Positions 1 through 7,534 of a DNA stretch of 34,989 nt are shown in pieces. How positions within the stretch are numbered: the stretch's first letter is position 1; every line of letters begins with the position of its first letter. The stretch is from JBOFFC01 sp051648405 (GTDB lineage: Bacteria > Planctomycetota > Planctomycetia > Pirellulales > Lacipirellulaceae). Location: the NCBI GenBank assembly GCA_051648405.1, contig JBOFFC010000169.1, positions 1-34,989 on the forward strand. Reading direction: 5' to 3'. The notes beneath the pieces were generated by a model that was not told the DNA's origin, made no database searches, and was given only the letters and a program-made list of their open reading frames with translations. The position numbers and the translations under genes are program-made.

Positions 1-105
1 AAGCGGGTACCCGGCGCAAGAAACTCCGGCGGCTGGCGCCGACGGCTCGCCACTCCCGGGGCTTGCGCCCGGGGCTCTGGTATCGCGGCCCGGGGCTCAG
101 GGGGT
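1..105 (-). repeat. REP-like palindromic repeat copy A, with adjoining GC palindrome
   Basis: Bases 1-51, read on the minus strand, match the left arm and centre of the element at 25668-25751 (GGCGAGCC...CGGAG, then TTGCGCC and GGTACCCGCTT) with a handful of substitutions. Directly after it, cccgggg-cttgcg-cccgggg (about 54-74) forms another short palindrome. No coding potential is evident. The element is probably cut by the window edge, so its full length is unknown. Confidence 0.6.
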
Positions 106-134
106 GATTGCTGCTGCTACCGTCGCGGGCGTGG

Positions 135-164
135 TTCCCTTCGGGGGGCGCCGCTTGCTATGCT
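135..164 (+). promoter_or_regulatory. Possible promoter of the potassium uptake genes
   Basis: TTCCCT (135-140), an 18-nt spacer and TATGCT (159-164) lie about 56 nt upstream of the ktrB-like start codon. The -35 match is weak and the -10 match is fair, so this is a tentative sigma-70-type promoter. Confidence 0.3.
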
Positions 165-220
165 AGTCCGCCAGCGATTGCGATTCCCCTGCCCCGACTG
201 CGGTCCTCCGTGGTCCCCCC

Positions 221-1630
221 ATGCCGCAGTTTTCTGGTTCGGTCAATCGGTACTCGGGCCGCGCTTCGCTCGGGTGGTACGCCGCGCTGCTGGTGTTCGG
301 CACCGGGTCGCTGGCTTTCATGCCGGCGTGCTGGGGGGACCCCGAGAAGCCGATCTCGGTCCTCGATGCCTTGTTCACGACCACCAGCGCGTGCTGCGTG
401 ACGGGCTTGTCGGTCCGCTCCACGGCGCACGACTTCACGTACTTGGGGCAGGGGATCATCCTCCTGCTGATCCAGCTCGGCGGGATCGGCATCATGACCG
501 TGACGACGTTCATCGTCGTGCAGTTCGACAAGCGCGGGAGCCTCCGGCAGCGGAGGGCGATCGTCGATACCCTCGGCGCCGGCGGGCGTGGGGACATCAA
601 GCGGTTGCTGCGGAACGTGCTGCTGATGACCTTCGGGTGCGAGGCGCTGGGCGCCGCGATCCTCGGCGCGTTCAACCTGTGGCACTACGAGAAGTACGCG
701 GCGCTCGGCGTCTGGAACGGGTACGGCGAGGCGATTTGGCACGCGGTGTTCAACAGCGTGTCGGCGTTCAACAACGCTGGGTTCGCGCTGCATGACACGA
801 ACCTGATGCCGATGGCCGATAGTTGGGTCGTGAACCTGACGGTTTGTTGGCTGATCGTAACCGGCGGCCTGGGCGTGCCGGTGGTCTCCGACTTGTGGCG
901 GAACCGGAAGAAGCCGTGGCGCGAGCTGCTGTCGGACCTTCAGCTCCACTCGAAGCTGATGCTCATCGGCACGGCGGTGCTGATCGCCGGCGGCCTAGTC
1001 GCGTTCCTGTCCCTCGAGTGGGAGGGGGCCCTGCGTGGCGACTCGTTCGACCAGAAGGTCGTCAAGTCGCTGTTCCACAGCGTCACTTGCCGGACCGCGG
1101 GGTTCAACACGACCGACGTCGGTAAGCTGACCGACGCGACGTTGTTCATCAGCATCCTGCTTATGGCGGTCGGCGCCGGGCCGTGCTCGACGGCTGGCGG
1201 ATTCAAGGTCACGACGGCGGCGATCCTGACGCTCCGCGCGTGGGCCACCTTCCAGGGATACTCGCGGGTAAACGTGTTCCGGCGGACGTTGCCGGAGAGC
1301 GCCATCGACCGCGCCGTCGCCACGGCCATGTTGTTCATCGTGCTCTCGATCGTCGCGCTGACGGCGCTGCTGATCGTCGAGCAGTCGTACGGCGGTCTCG
1401 CGAGGCGTGACAACCTGTTCCTCGAAGCGGCGTTCGAGTGCGTCTCGGCCCTGGGGACCGTCGGCCTATCGACCGGCATCACCCCCCAGTTGAGCGACCC
1501 GGGGAAGGTCATCATCATCATGCTGATGTTGCTCGGCCGCCTGGGCCCAATCACGACGTTCGTCGCGTTGTCGCACAGCGAGCGGAAAGAGCCGGTCGAG
1601 TTCCTAAACGAAGAGCCGCTCGTCGGCTGA
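221..1630 (+). CDS. ktrB: TrkH/KtrB-family potassium transporter membrane subunit
   Basis: This is the pore-forming subunit of a Ktr/Trk-type K+ uptake system in the cytoplasmic membrane. The 469-aa protein shows the four-fold M-P-M architecture of the family. The four pore loops and their filter glycines are visible: TTSACCVTGLS (Gly62), SVSAFNNAGF (Gly187), TCRTAGFNT (Gly294) and SALGTVGLST (Gly415). The gating loop after the third repeat reads GAGPCSTAGGFK (residues 318-329), where relatives usually have GGSPGSTAGG. The C-terminal LLGRLGPIT motif (438-445) is typical of KtrB. The length fits KtrB. The regulatory RCK subunit follows 75 nt downstream in the same direction, which supports KtrAB assignment. 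Ion preference (K+ alone or Na+-dependent) cannot be read from the sequence. Confidence 0.93.
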   Translation: MPQFSGSVNRYSGRASLGWYAALLVFGTGSLAFMPACWGDPEKPISVLDALFTTTSACCVTGLSVRSTAHDFTYLGQGIILLLIQLGGIGIMTVTTFIVVQFDKRGSLRQRRAIVDTLGAGGRGDIKRLLRNVLLMTFGCEALGAAILGAFNLWHYEKYAALGVWNGYGEAIWHAVFNSVSAFNNAGFALHDTNLMPMADSWVVNLTVCWLIVTGGLGVPVVSDLWRNRKKPWRELLSDLQLHSKLMLIGTAVLIAGGLVAFLSLEWEGALRGDSFDQKVVKSLFHSVTCRTAGFNTTDVGKLTDATLFISILLMAVGAGPCSTAGGFKVTTAAILTLRAWATFQGYSRVNVFRRTLPESAIDRAVATAMLFIVLSIVALTALLIVEQSYGGLARRDNLFLEAAFECVSALGTVGLSTGITPQLSDPGKVIIIMLMLLGRLGPITTFVALSHSERKEPVEFLNEEPLVG

Positions 1631-1705
1631 CGTGGGGTTTTCCGCTAAGCCGCGAGCGGCCCGGTTTCTCTGTCATCTAACATCTCGCCTCTCACCTCTC
1701 CCGCA

Positions 1706-2371
1706 ATGGCCGACCACAAGCTATTCGTCGTCATCGGCCTCGGTTCGTTCGGCGGGGCGCTTGCCACGCGGCTCGACAAGAACGGCTGCCGCGTCGTCGG
1801 TATGGACCAGAGCAAGGAACGCGTCGAGCTGCACAAGGACTCGCTCTACGAGGCGGTCATCGGTGATGCCCGCGATCGAGACTCGATGGCCCACCTGCCG
1901 ATCTCCACCGCCCAGGCGGTGTTCATCAGCATGGGAGAGGACATCACGCAGTCGCTTCTGGCGACCCTGCACGCCAAGGAGCTTGGCGCCCGGCAGGTCG
2001 TGGTCAAAGGGGTGACCCAGGAGCACGCCAAGATCCTCAAGTGCCTGGGGGTCGACCGCGTGATCTTCCCCGAGACCGAGATCGCCCGACAGCTCGCCGA
2101 CCGCATGACCTGGCCGAACGTGCTCGACTTCCTGCCGATCGACTCGGACTACAGCTTCCTCGAGATCGCCGCCCCCGACAGCTACGCGGGGAAGATGCTG
2201 CAAGAGCTCGACCTGCGGAAGCGATACGGCGTGTGGGTCGTGGGGGTCAAAGACGCCCTCACGGGAAAGCTCGAAATGTTCCCGGGCGGCCAGTACACGC
2301 TCTCCGCCGATCAAGTCCTGCTGATCGTCGGCAAGCAGATCGACGTCAACAAGCTCAGCGACCTGAAGTGA
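1706..2371 (+). CDS. ktrA: KtrA/TrkA-type RCK regulatory subunit of potassium uptake
   Basis: This cytoplasmic nucleotide-binding protein gates the neighbouring KtrB channel. Its 221 residues fit the single RCK_N plus RCK_C layout of KtrA. The Rossmann fold starts at once, with GLGSFGG at 11-17 and an acidic residue ending strand 2 (Asp34 in GMDQSK). An RCK_C-like segment follows from about residue 140, with the IAAPDSYAGKMLQEL and YTLSADQVLLIVG stretches. The start is the ATG after a pyrimidine-rich leader (CTCGCCTCTCACCTCTCC) with no recognisable Shine-Dalgarno. It is probably co-transcribed with ktrB. Ligand choice (ADP/ATP, or c-di-AMP at RCK_C) is known for the family but not visible here. 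Confidence 0.92.
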   Translation: MADHKLFVVIGLGSFGGALATRLDKNGCRVVGMDQSKERVELHKDSLYEAVIGDARDRDSMAHLPISTAQAVFISMGEDITQSLLATLHAKELGARQVVVKGVTQEHAKILKCLGVDRVIFPETEIARQLADRMTWPNVLDFLPIDSDYSFLEIAAPDSYAGKMLQELDLRKRYGVWVVGVKDALTGKLEMFPGGQYTLSADQVLLIVGKQIDVNKLSDLK

Positions 2372-2524
2372 GGGAGTAGGCAGAGGGCAGCAGGCAGTAG
2401 GCAGCGGGCGGTGGGCAGTAAGCGATAGCCTTTGGTCATTGGTGCTTGGTCATTGGTCGTTCTCTGGTCCTTCACTCCGTGCCCTCCGCGATCTCAGCGG
2501 TCAATCCCCTGCGGTGCACCCCCC
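2372..2524. repeat. Intergenic stretch made of dispersed repeat words
   Basis: Between convergent ktrA and the TerC gene lie tandem variants of GGCAGNGGGCAG (2379-2418), then direct repeats of TTGGTCATTGG (about 2431-2458), then a segment reading TCCGTGCCCTCCGCGATCTCAGCGG. The 20-mer beginning GGCAGAGGGCAG recurs at about 23991, and CATTGGT/ACCAATG words recur at 23950-24065. No gene or clear terminator was found here. Confidence 0.6.
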
Positions 2525-3310
2525 TCAGCCCTGCCCGGCGAGCAGCTTCTTCTGGTACTTCGCCTGCACGACGTCGATCGCCACCAGGATCGCGATTGTG
2601 AAGTAAAACGTGCTCTTGGCCATCGGCTCGACGACCTGGCCGAACAGGTGCAGGTGCGCGAGGTGGCCCCCCTCGCCGATCAGCATCACGCCGATGATGA
2701 ACAGCACGAACAGGCCGAGCACCTCGTACAGGCGGTTCTTCTTCAGGAACGCCGCCACGCTGTCGGCGAGCGCCACCATCAGCAGGCCGCTGATGACGAT
2801 CGCCAAGGCCATGGTCCAGGTGTTCTTGGTGAGCGCCATCGCCGACAAGATCGAGTCGAACGAGAAGACGAAGTTCATCGCCAGCATCGAAGCCAGAACC
2901 CGCGCGACCGAGCCTTGCGGCTTCGCTCCCTGCGTCTCGGGGTCGTGGTGCGCGACCATGTGCAGGATCTCCTTTACGGCCGTGTAGAGGATGAACACCC
3001 CCCCGGCGAGCACCACCAGCGCATGGACCGTCACGTCCCCCGAGATCATCCACGAGAGCTGGCCGTCCTCGGGGAGCGAGAACAGCGGCCGCTCGAAGTA
3101 CTTGATCGCGTTCAGCACGACGAACAGCAGGACCACCCGCATCACGATCGCCAGCGTCAGGCCCATGTGGCGGACCCACTGTTGCTTCTCCTCGGGGGCC
3201 CGCTTCGCCTCGATCGACAGGTAGAGCAGGTTGTCGAACCCCAGCACCGTCTCGAGCAGCACGAGCACGCCCAGGGTGATCAGGTTGCTGACGGTAAAGA
3301 AGTCGGCCAT
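2525..3310 (-). CDS. TerC-family integral membrane protein
   Basis: The 261-aa protein is very hydrophobic, with about seven predicted membrane segments. It carries the two intramembrane acidic motifs typical of TerC relatives: LLETVLGFDN (Glu20, Asp26, Asn27) and NFVFSFDSIL (Asp152). Family members are associated with tellurite resistance or, in better studied cases, Mn2+ export and metalation of secreted proteins. The length fits the single-domain group without CBS domains. The start is the ATG at the end of a C/T-rich leader that resembles the one before ktrA. It faces ktrA convergently and is divergent from the toxin-antitoxin pair. The substrate is not deducible. Confidence 0.87.
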   Translation of the reverse strand: MADFFTVSNLITLGVLVLLETVLGFDNLLYLSIEAKRAPEEKQQWVRHMGLTLAIVMRVVLLFVVLNAIKYFERPLFSLPEDGQLSWMISGDVTVHALVVLAGGVFILYTAVKEILHMVAHHDPETQGAKPQGSVARVLASMLAMNFVFSFDSILSAMALTKNTWTMALAIVISGLLMVALADSVAAFLKKNRLYEVLGLFVLFIIGVMLIGEGGHLAHLHLFGQVVEPMAKSTFYFTIAILVAIDVVQAKYQKKLLAGQG

Positions 3311-3511
3311 GCGGAGAGGCGAGAGGCTGGAGGCGAGGGGGGCAGGACGCAGCCAGGATAGCAGGATCGGGGCGAACGTCGGGAGTCCGACCGGCGGGGC
3401 GACTCGTGTGGTTCGTCCGTCGGACGGGAAGTAGAATCGTCAGGAAGCGGCTCGACTCCCGCGAGCAAGTCGCCCGTCGAGATTCTGTCTCGCCCCTCAG
3501 GACCAGCCCCG
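3311..3511. promoter_or_regulatory. Divergent intergenic region between terC and vapB-like genes
   Basis: A TAGAAT -10-like box at 3432-3437 points to the right, about 74 nt before the antitoxin start; no good -35 is visible. To the left, the TerC leader consists of GGAGAGGCGAGAGGCTGGAGGCGAGGG on the plus strand (3313-3339), a pyrimidine-rich leader on the transcribed strand. Confidence 0.35.
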
Positions 3512-3730
3512 ATGACCTTCTCTGGCCACGTACGGAACGGCGTAATCGTCCTCGACGACGGAGCCCCGTCGCCGCCGGAAGGGACCGCCGTGCGCGTCGA
3601 GGTGCTCGCCGAGCCGGCGTCGCGGACCCTCGCGGAGCGCTTCAAGAACGTGATCGGCAAGGCGGAGGGGCTGCCGGTCGATGCCGCCTCGCGTCTCGAC
3701 GACTACCTCTACGGCGAACTCGGGTCATGA
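3512..3730 (+). CDS. VapB-type (AF2212/DUF104-like) antitoxin
   Basis: This 72-aa protein precedes a PIN-domain toxin and overlaps it by ATGA, a typical toxin-antitoxin arrangement. Its first half, with the pattern GxVxNGVIVLDDG-x(n)-PEGTxVxVEV (residues 5-32), resembles the small beta-rich AF2212-like antitoxin family. The second half (TLAERFKNVIGKAEGL, ASRLDDYLYGE) would be the helix that wraps the toxin. The expected role is to bind and silence the partner nuclease and possibly autoregulate the pair. The assignment to AF2212 rests on pattern memory; the antitoxin role is supported mainly by the neighbour. Confidence 0.75.
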   Translation: MTFSGHVRNGVIVLDDGAPSPPEGTAVRVEVLAEPASRTLAERFKNVIGKAEGLPVDAASRLDDYLYGELGS

Positions 3731-4131
3731 GCACCGTGTTCGCCGACACCGGCTTTTTCGTCGCGCTGGTGAATCCGCGCGACGCGCTCCATGCGTCGGC
3801 GCTCCGCTTCGCCGGAGACACCACGCGCGACCTCCTGACGACCGAACTCGTTGTCGTCGAACTCGGCAACTTCCTGCGACGTCCGTCGCAGCGGACGTTG
3901 TTCTTGGAGGTTGAACGAGAGCTGCGGATCGACCCGTCGTGCGAGGTGCGCCCGGGGACCGAGTCCTTGATTCAGCGAGCTATCGAACTGTTCGCCGAGC
4001 GACCCGACAAGCAGTGGTCGTTGACCGACTGCGCCTCGTTCATCGTTATGCAAGACCACGGAGTCACCGAGGCGCTGACCGGCGACCACCACTTCGAGCA
4101 AGCGGGTTTCGTGGCGCTGCTCCGCGGCTGA
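3727..4131 (+). CDS. PIN-domain ribonuclease toxin (VapC-like)
   Basis: This 134-aa single PIN domain is predicted to cleave RNA and act as the toxin of the pair. The acidic Mg2+-binding residues are all in place: Asp7 in FADTGFF, Glu in VVVELGNF (about 43), Asp in SLTDCASF (about 102) and Asp in LTGDHHFEQAGF (about 120). The terminal TGDHHFEQAGF motif is typical of this VapC subgroup. The ATG overlaps the antitoxin stop (ATGA), which suggests translational coupling. Nothing is truncated, so the toxin is probably functional. The RNA target cannot be told from sequence. Confidence 0.88.
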   Translation: MSTVFADTGFFVALVNPRDALHASALRFAGDTTRDLLTTELVVVELGNFLRRPSQRTLFLEVERELRIDPSCEVRPGTESLIQRAIELFAERPDKQWSLTDCASFIVMQDHGVTEALTGDHHFEQAGFVALLRG

Positions 4132-4176
4132 CTGGCGCCACAGCGGGTCACGGAATGTGCCCGACGACGGCCGTCG

Positions 4177-5175
4177 TCAGGCCGTGGCCTTCTTCGCCCC
4201 CTGCTCGACGGCGATCAGCCCCTTCACCAGGGTGGCGCGGACCGCGAGTTTCACGCCGAAGGGGTTCGCGTCGATCATCGCCAGCAGCGGGTCGCTCTTG
4301 AGCAGCGACTTGTGCTCCTCGACGGCGGCGCCGTACTCGGTCCGGTCGCCGGACTCCGCGACGATCGTGAGCGCCGCGTCGAGTCGGTCGCCGAACCTCG
4401 CCGCCACCGCGTCGGCGATCGAGCGGGCCAGGCGCTGGCACTCGTCCCCCTCGTGCGCCGAGATCTCGGCGGCGAGGGTCGCGACCTGCTTCTGCGCTTC
4501 GTCCAGCGCGCCCCGCCAGGCGGCGCGGGGGTCGCCGGTCGCGCCCCCCGTCTTCGGCGCGGCGGTGGCCACGGGGGCCGGCTGGGCGAGCAGCGCCTCG
4601 AGCTTCGCGAGCGCCGCGAGCCCCGCGTCGGGCGTCATCTCGACGAAGCCGTCGGCGTACGCCTTGGTCTGCTTCAACAGGTCGAGCACCGCCGCCCGCT
4701 GGTCGGGACGCGCGGCGACGAGGTCTTTGATCGCCGCGTTGAGCTGCCCGAGCCGCTCCTTGATGCGGGCCTTCGCCACCTCGGGGGTGACGGCGGCGGC
4801 GGCGCCCTCGCCCCCCTCGTCGTCAATCGGATCGAGCGAGGGGACGATCTCGATCGCCGGCTTCGCCTTGCAGCCGGCACTGTCGGCCAGGAACGCCTTC
4901 AGCGCCAGGTCCTTGACCGGCGGCTTCTCGTGCCCGTCGGCGATGCTCAGCTTGAACGACAGGTTCTGCCCCGAGCCATCGACGACCCCCACGTAGCTCT
5001 CGCCGCGGAAGCCTTGTTTCTTGGCGGCGGTCAGGAGCGTCTCCGGGTTCCCCTTCTTGAAAACGGCGAGGTAGACGACGCTCGGCCCCTTGCAGATCAT
5101 CAGGTAGCGACGCGGCTTCCCCTTCTTCACCTCGTCGAGGAGAGCGGCGGTGTCTTCCGAAACGGCGGCGGGCAT
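4177..5175 (-). CDS. Conserved uncharacterised protein, partner of the SGHYRP-module protein
   Basis: I cannot name this 332-aa family. The first 110 residues form a compact alpha/beta domain with the stretches RYLMICKGPSVVYLAVFKKG, GVVDGSGQNLSFKLS and KPPVKDLALKAFL, which feel like a conserved module. After an acidic, Ala-rich linker (about 118-132), the rest is almost all amphipathic helix, with IKDLVAARPDQRAAVLDLLKQ, a Pro/Ala linker near 195-215 and a last helical part rich in charged residues. There is no signal peptide or TM segment. The start is the ATG 63 nt after the stop of the 701-aa gene, so the two are probably one operon. A cytoplasmic role with that protein is inferred from position alone. 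Confidence 0.7.
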   Translation of the reverse strand: MPAAVSEDTAALLDEVKKGKPRRYLMICKGPSVVYLAVFKKGNPETLLTAAKKQGFRGESYVGVVDGSGQNLSFKLSIADGHEKPPVKDLALKAFLADSAGCKAKPAIEIVPSLDPIDDEGGEGAAAAVTPEVAKARIKERLGQLNAAIKDLVAARPDQRAAVLDLLKQTKAYADGFVEMTPDAGLAALAKLEALLAQPAPVATAAPKTGGATGDPRAAWRGALDEAQKQVATLAAEISAHEGDECQRLARSIADAVAARFGDRLDAALTIVAESGDRTEYGAAVEEHKSLLKSDPLLAMIDANPFGVKLAVRATLVKGLIAVEQGAKKATA

Positions 5176-5238
5176 GGCGGTACCGATGCGCTAGTGGTGC
5201 GTTTGAGGTAGCGATGAACGTGGACGTGTGGCGTCGGC

Positions 5239-7344
5239 TCACGTGTAGTACGTCGAGCCCTTGTCGTCGGGCTTTGGGTTGCCCCCGCCGCCCGTGACGT
5301 AGAAGGGAACGCCCCCTTCGCTCGAGCCAGTAGACCCAGAGAATTCGCCGACGGAGGTGTTCTGCTGGCCGCTGGCGGACGGTGAAGAATCGGCGGTCGA
5401 AGGGGAAGCCGAGACGCCGAGCAGCTTCTCGAGCGAGGCGATCGCGTCATCGACTTGCTTGTCCGTCGCTTTCGAGCCTACGGACTCGGACTTCTCCGCT
5501 TCCTTGTCGAGCGAGCCCTTCTTTGCGGCGGTCGTCTTCTTCAACTCGTCGAGGGCCGACTTCTTCTTCTTTTGCTGGCCCGTGTCGCCGCCGCCGCTGG
5601 CGAGGAACTCGCCGACCCGTTGCTTCGTGGTCGTCGCCTCGTGCGCCTGGAGGCCGGTCATTCCCTCCGTGACGTGAATGTACTCGACCTCCCCCATCAG
5701 CTTGTTCTTCCGCGACGCGCCGAGCTTGTCGAGCGCACGCTCCCCTTGGTGGAGTGCGCCGAGGAGCTTCTCGAGCTCGCCGCTCTGGTCGGCGATCAGT
5801 TCTTGCTCGTCCTTCGCGTCGTAGCTGGAGTCGGCGTCGAGCTTGCGGGTCATCGCGAGCGTCGCTTGCCGCAGCTTGATCTCGAGCACCGAGGCCGCCT
5901 CGGCCCCCTCCTCGACGAGCCCGTGCAACTGCTTGCCGCGCCCGAGGAGGAGGTCGGCGCCGACCCACGACCGGTCGAGGAAGCCCCCCTGCGCTAGCAG
6001 CGTCTCGACCGACTGGATCAACTTCGCGACCCCCGGGCGGTAGTGGCCGCTCTGGTTGGTGATCTTCGTGAGACTCCCCTGGTAGTCCGTCTCGAATGAA
6101 CCGGCGCCGGTAACCTCCTTGCCCGAAAGGACGCTGGAGTGGTGCTTCCGCAACTCGACGTGCTGTGACTTCCCCGTATCCGGGTGCGGGGCGGTCTCGT
6201 TGATCTCGTACTTCTCCGGCTTGAACTCGTGCATCTTCCCCGTCTCGGGGTTGATGACCATCTCCGACGAGTTCAGAGCGCCCTGCCGCAGCAGGCCGTC
6301 GGCGCCGCGCAGGTTGCCGTCGAGGCCGATCGTCAACTCGGACTCGTCGCGCTCCTTGTCGCCGTAGTACTTTGTGCGGACGTGCTTCGACTCCTCCCAC
6401 TTCTTCTTCCGTGCCGGGTCGTCGATCCTGCTGGCTCGCCATCCAAGCTTGAACTGCTCGCCGGCGTACTCGTCGCCGAGCTTCTGCGGCGAGACCCCCG
6501 TGGCGTTGAGCCGCTTCAGCTCCTTCTCGAGCTTGGCGTCCACGTCGTCGAGGTCGGCGCTGAGCTTCTTCAGCGCTGCGTTTCCCTCCGTTTCCTTGAC
6601 GATCGAGTCTTCAATCTGCTGGCGCAGCGCCGAGCGCTCGTCCTTCGCGTTCTCGTCGAGCGCGTCGAGTTTCTCGGCGAGCGCCTCGACGTCGCGCTGC
6701 GTCTGCTGGAGCGACTCGTCCCCCGACACCACCTCGGTGACCTTCGCCCGTAGCGCGTCGCGCTCCTTGAGCAGCGCCGCGATCTTGGGGTCGGCCAGCA
6801 GCGGGTCGGCGTGGTCCTTCTTGACCTTCGGGTTCGGCGCCTGCGAGGCGCCGGAGGCGCTACTCGCCGAAGAGGTGCTCGCCGTGTAGGAGCTGGTCGC
6901 GTCGGACGAGCCCTGCTGGCTCATCTCGCTGCCGTACAACGACGTTGCGCCCCCCGTTCCGCCCCCCGTGAAGTTGGTGACGTAGTTGTTGGCGTCCTTT
7001 GGCAGAGGGGCGGAGTCGTCCTCCGCGTTGAGCAAGGGCGTTACGTAGTTCCCCGTGGCGTCCGCGGTGCTCCCCGAAGTCGAGGCGGACGCTGTCTGCA
7101 AGACGTACCCGTCGGAGCCGAGGGGCAGGTCTGCCGTCTCTGTCTCCTCGCTGTCCGCCTCGGACTGCGCGCCGTCGCTCTCGAACACCGGGGACACGTA
7201 GTTCGGAGAGCCCCCCTGCTGGCTGGGGGCCTGTTGGGTGGAGGCCTGCTGGCCGAGGGACTGTTGAGTAGGGGCGGGCTCGATCAGCCCCAGCGCCTTG
7301 GCGACCCACTCGAGTTGGTCGGTAGAAGCAGTACGGCCCGGCAT
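5239..7344 (-). CDS. Large low-complexity/coiled-coil protein with HHSS...SGHYRP module
   Basis: The protein has 701 residues from the ATG at 7344. A longer frame from a TTG at 7491 exists, but the ATG is preferred because a TATAAC box lies upstream of it. Layout: a short helix (8-22), a Ser/Thr/Gln/Gly-rich low-complexity region (23-170) with repeated NYVSP, GYVLQ, NYVTP and NYVTN words, a charged coiled coil (about 186-282), then a globular part (290-440) ending in HHSS (401-404), a GAG(x)nGSLTKITNQ segment and SGHYRPG (432-438). More helices follow (440-640), and a disordered tail contains FYVTG and ends STYYT. The HHSS-x-GAG-x-SGHYxP arrangement is one I remember from effector- or toxin-like proteins of diverse bacteria; its function is unknown to me. 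There is no signal peptide. The 332-aa gene follows in the likely operon. Confidence 0.7.
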   Translation of the reverse strand: MPGRTASTDQLEWVAKALGLIEPAPTQQSLGQQASTQQAPSQQGGSPNYVSPVFESDGAQSEADSEETETADLPLGSDGYVLQTASASTSGSTADATGNYVTPLLNAEDDSAPLPKDANNYVTNFTGGGTGGATSLYGSEMSQQGSSDATSSYTASTSSASSASGASQAPNPKVKKDHADPLLADPKIAALLKERDALRAKVTEVVSGDESLQQTQRDVEALAEKLDALDENAKDERSALRQQIEDSIVKETEGNAALKKLSADLDDVDAKLEKELKRLNATGVSPQKLGDEYAGEQFKLGWRASRIDDPARKKKWEESKHVRTKYYGDKERDESELTIGLDGNLRGADGLLRQGALNSSEMVINPETGKMHEFKPEKYEINETAPHPDTGKSQHVELRKHHSSVLSGKEVTGAGSFETDYQGSLTKITNQSGHYRPGVAKLIQSVETLLAQGGFLDRSWVGADLLLGRGKQLHGLVEEGAEAASVLEIKLRQATLAMTRKLDADSSYDAKDEQELIADQSGELEKLLGALHQGERALDKLGASRKNKLMGEVEYIHVTEGMTGLQAHEATTTKQRVGEFLASGGGDTGQQKKKKSALDELKKTTAAKKGSLDKEAEKSESVGSKATDKQVDDAIASLEKLLGVSASPSTADSSPSASGQQNTSVGEFSGSTGSSEGGVPFYVTGGGGNPKPDDKGSTYYT

Positions 7345-7419
7345 GACGGGGGTGCTCCGGAAGTGCTGTGCGGGGGCGCCGCGCCGGTCCTTGCCGCGGC
7401 GAAGGTCGTGAACGACCTC

Positions 7420-7425
7420 GTTATA
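7420..7425 (-). promoter_or_regulatory. -10-like box of the 701-aa gene
   Basis: On the minus strand the sequence reads TATAAC, five of six matches to the -10 consensus, and would place transcription start near 7413, about 70 nt before the chosen ATG. No convincing -35 is seen. If it is used, the longer TTG-initiated reading frame could not be made from this transcript. Confidence 0.4.
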
Positions 7426-7522
7426 CGCCAGCTCGTTCAAACCGGGGCGGAGGATTCGGCGGAAAAGCGCACCCCCCGCGTTGGGGGGCAACGCCGACGT
7501 GGCCGGGGCCCGATGGGGTAGC

Positions 7523-7528
7523 TACGAT
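7523..7528 (+). promoter_or_regulatory. -10 box giving a probable leaderless mRNA for the nucleotidyltransferase-like gene
   Basis: TACGAT ends 6 nt before the ATG at 7535. At normal -10 to +1 spacing, transcription would begin at the start codon itself. No purine-rich Shine-Dalgarno precedes the ATG, which is consistent with this. The -35 region is poor. Confidence 0.45.
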
Positions 7529-7534
7529 TGTCTG

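Noticed and set aside
7345..7491. N-terminal extension of the 701-aa protein from a TTG codon
   Set aside because: The extension uses TTG, lacks a good ribosome site, and would start upstream of the TATAAC box at 7420-7425.
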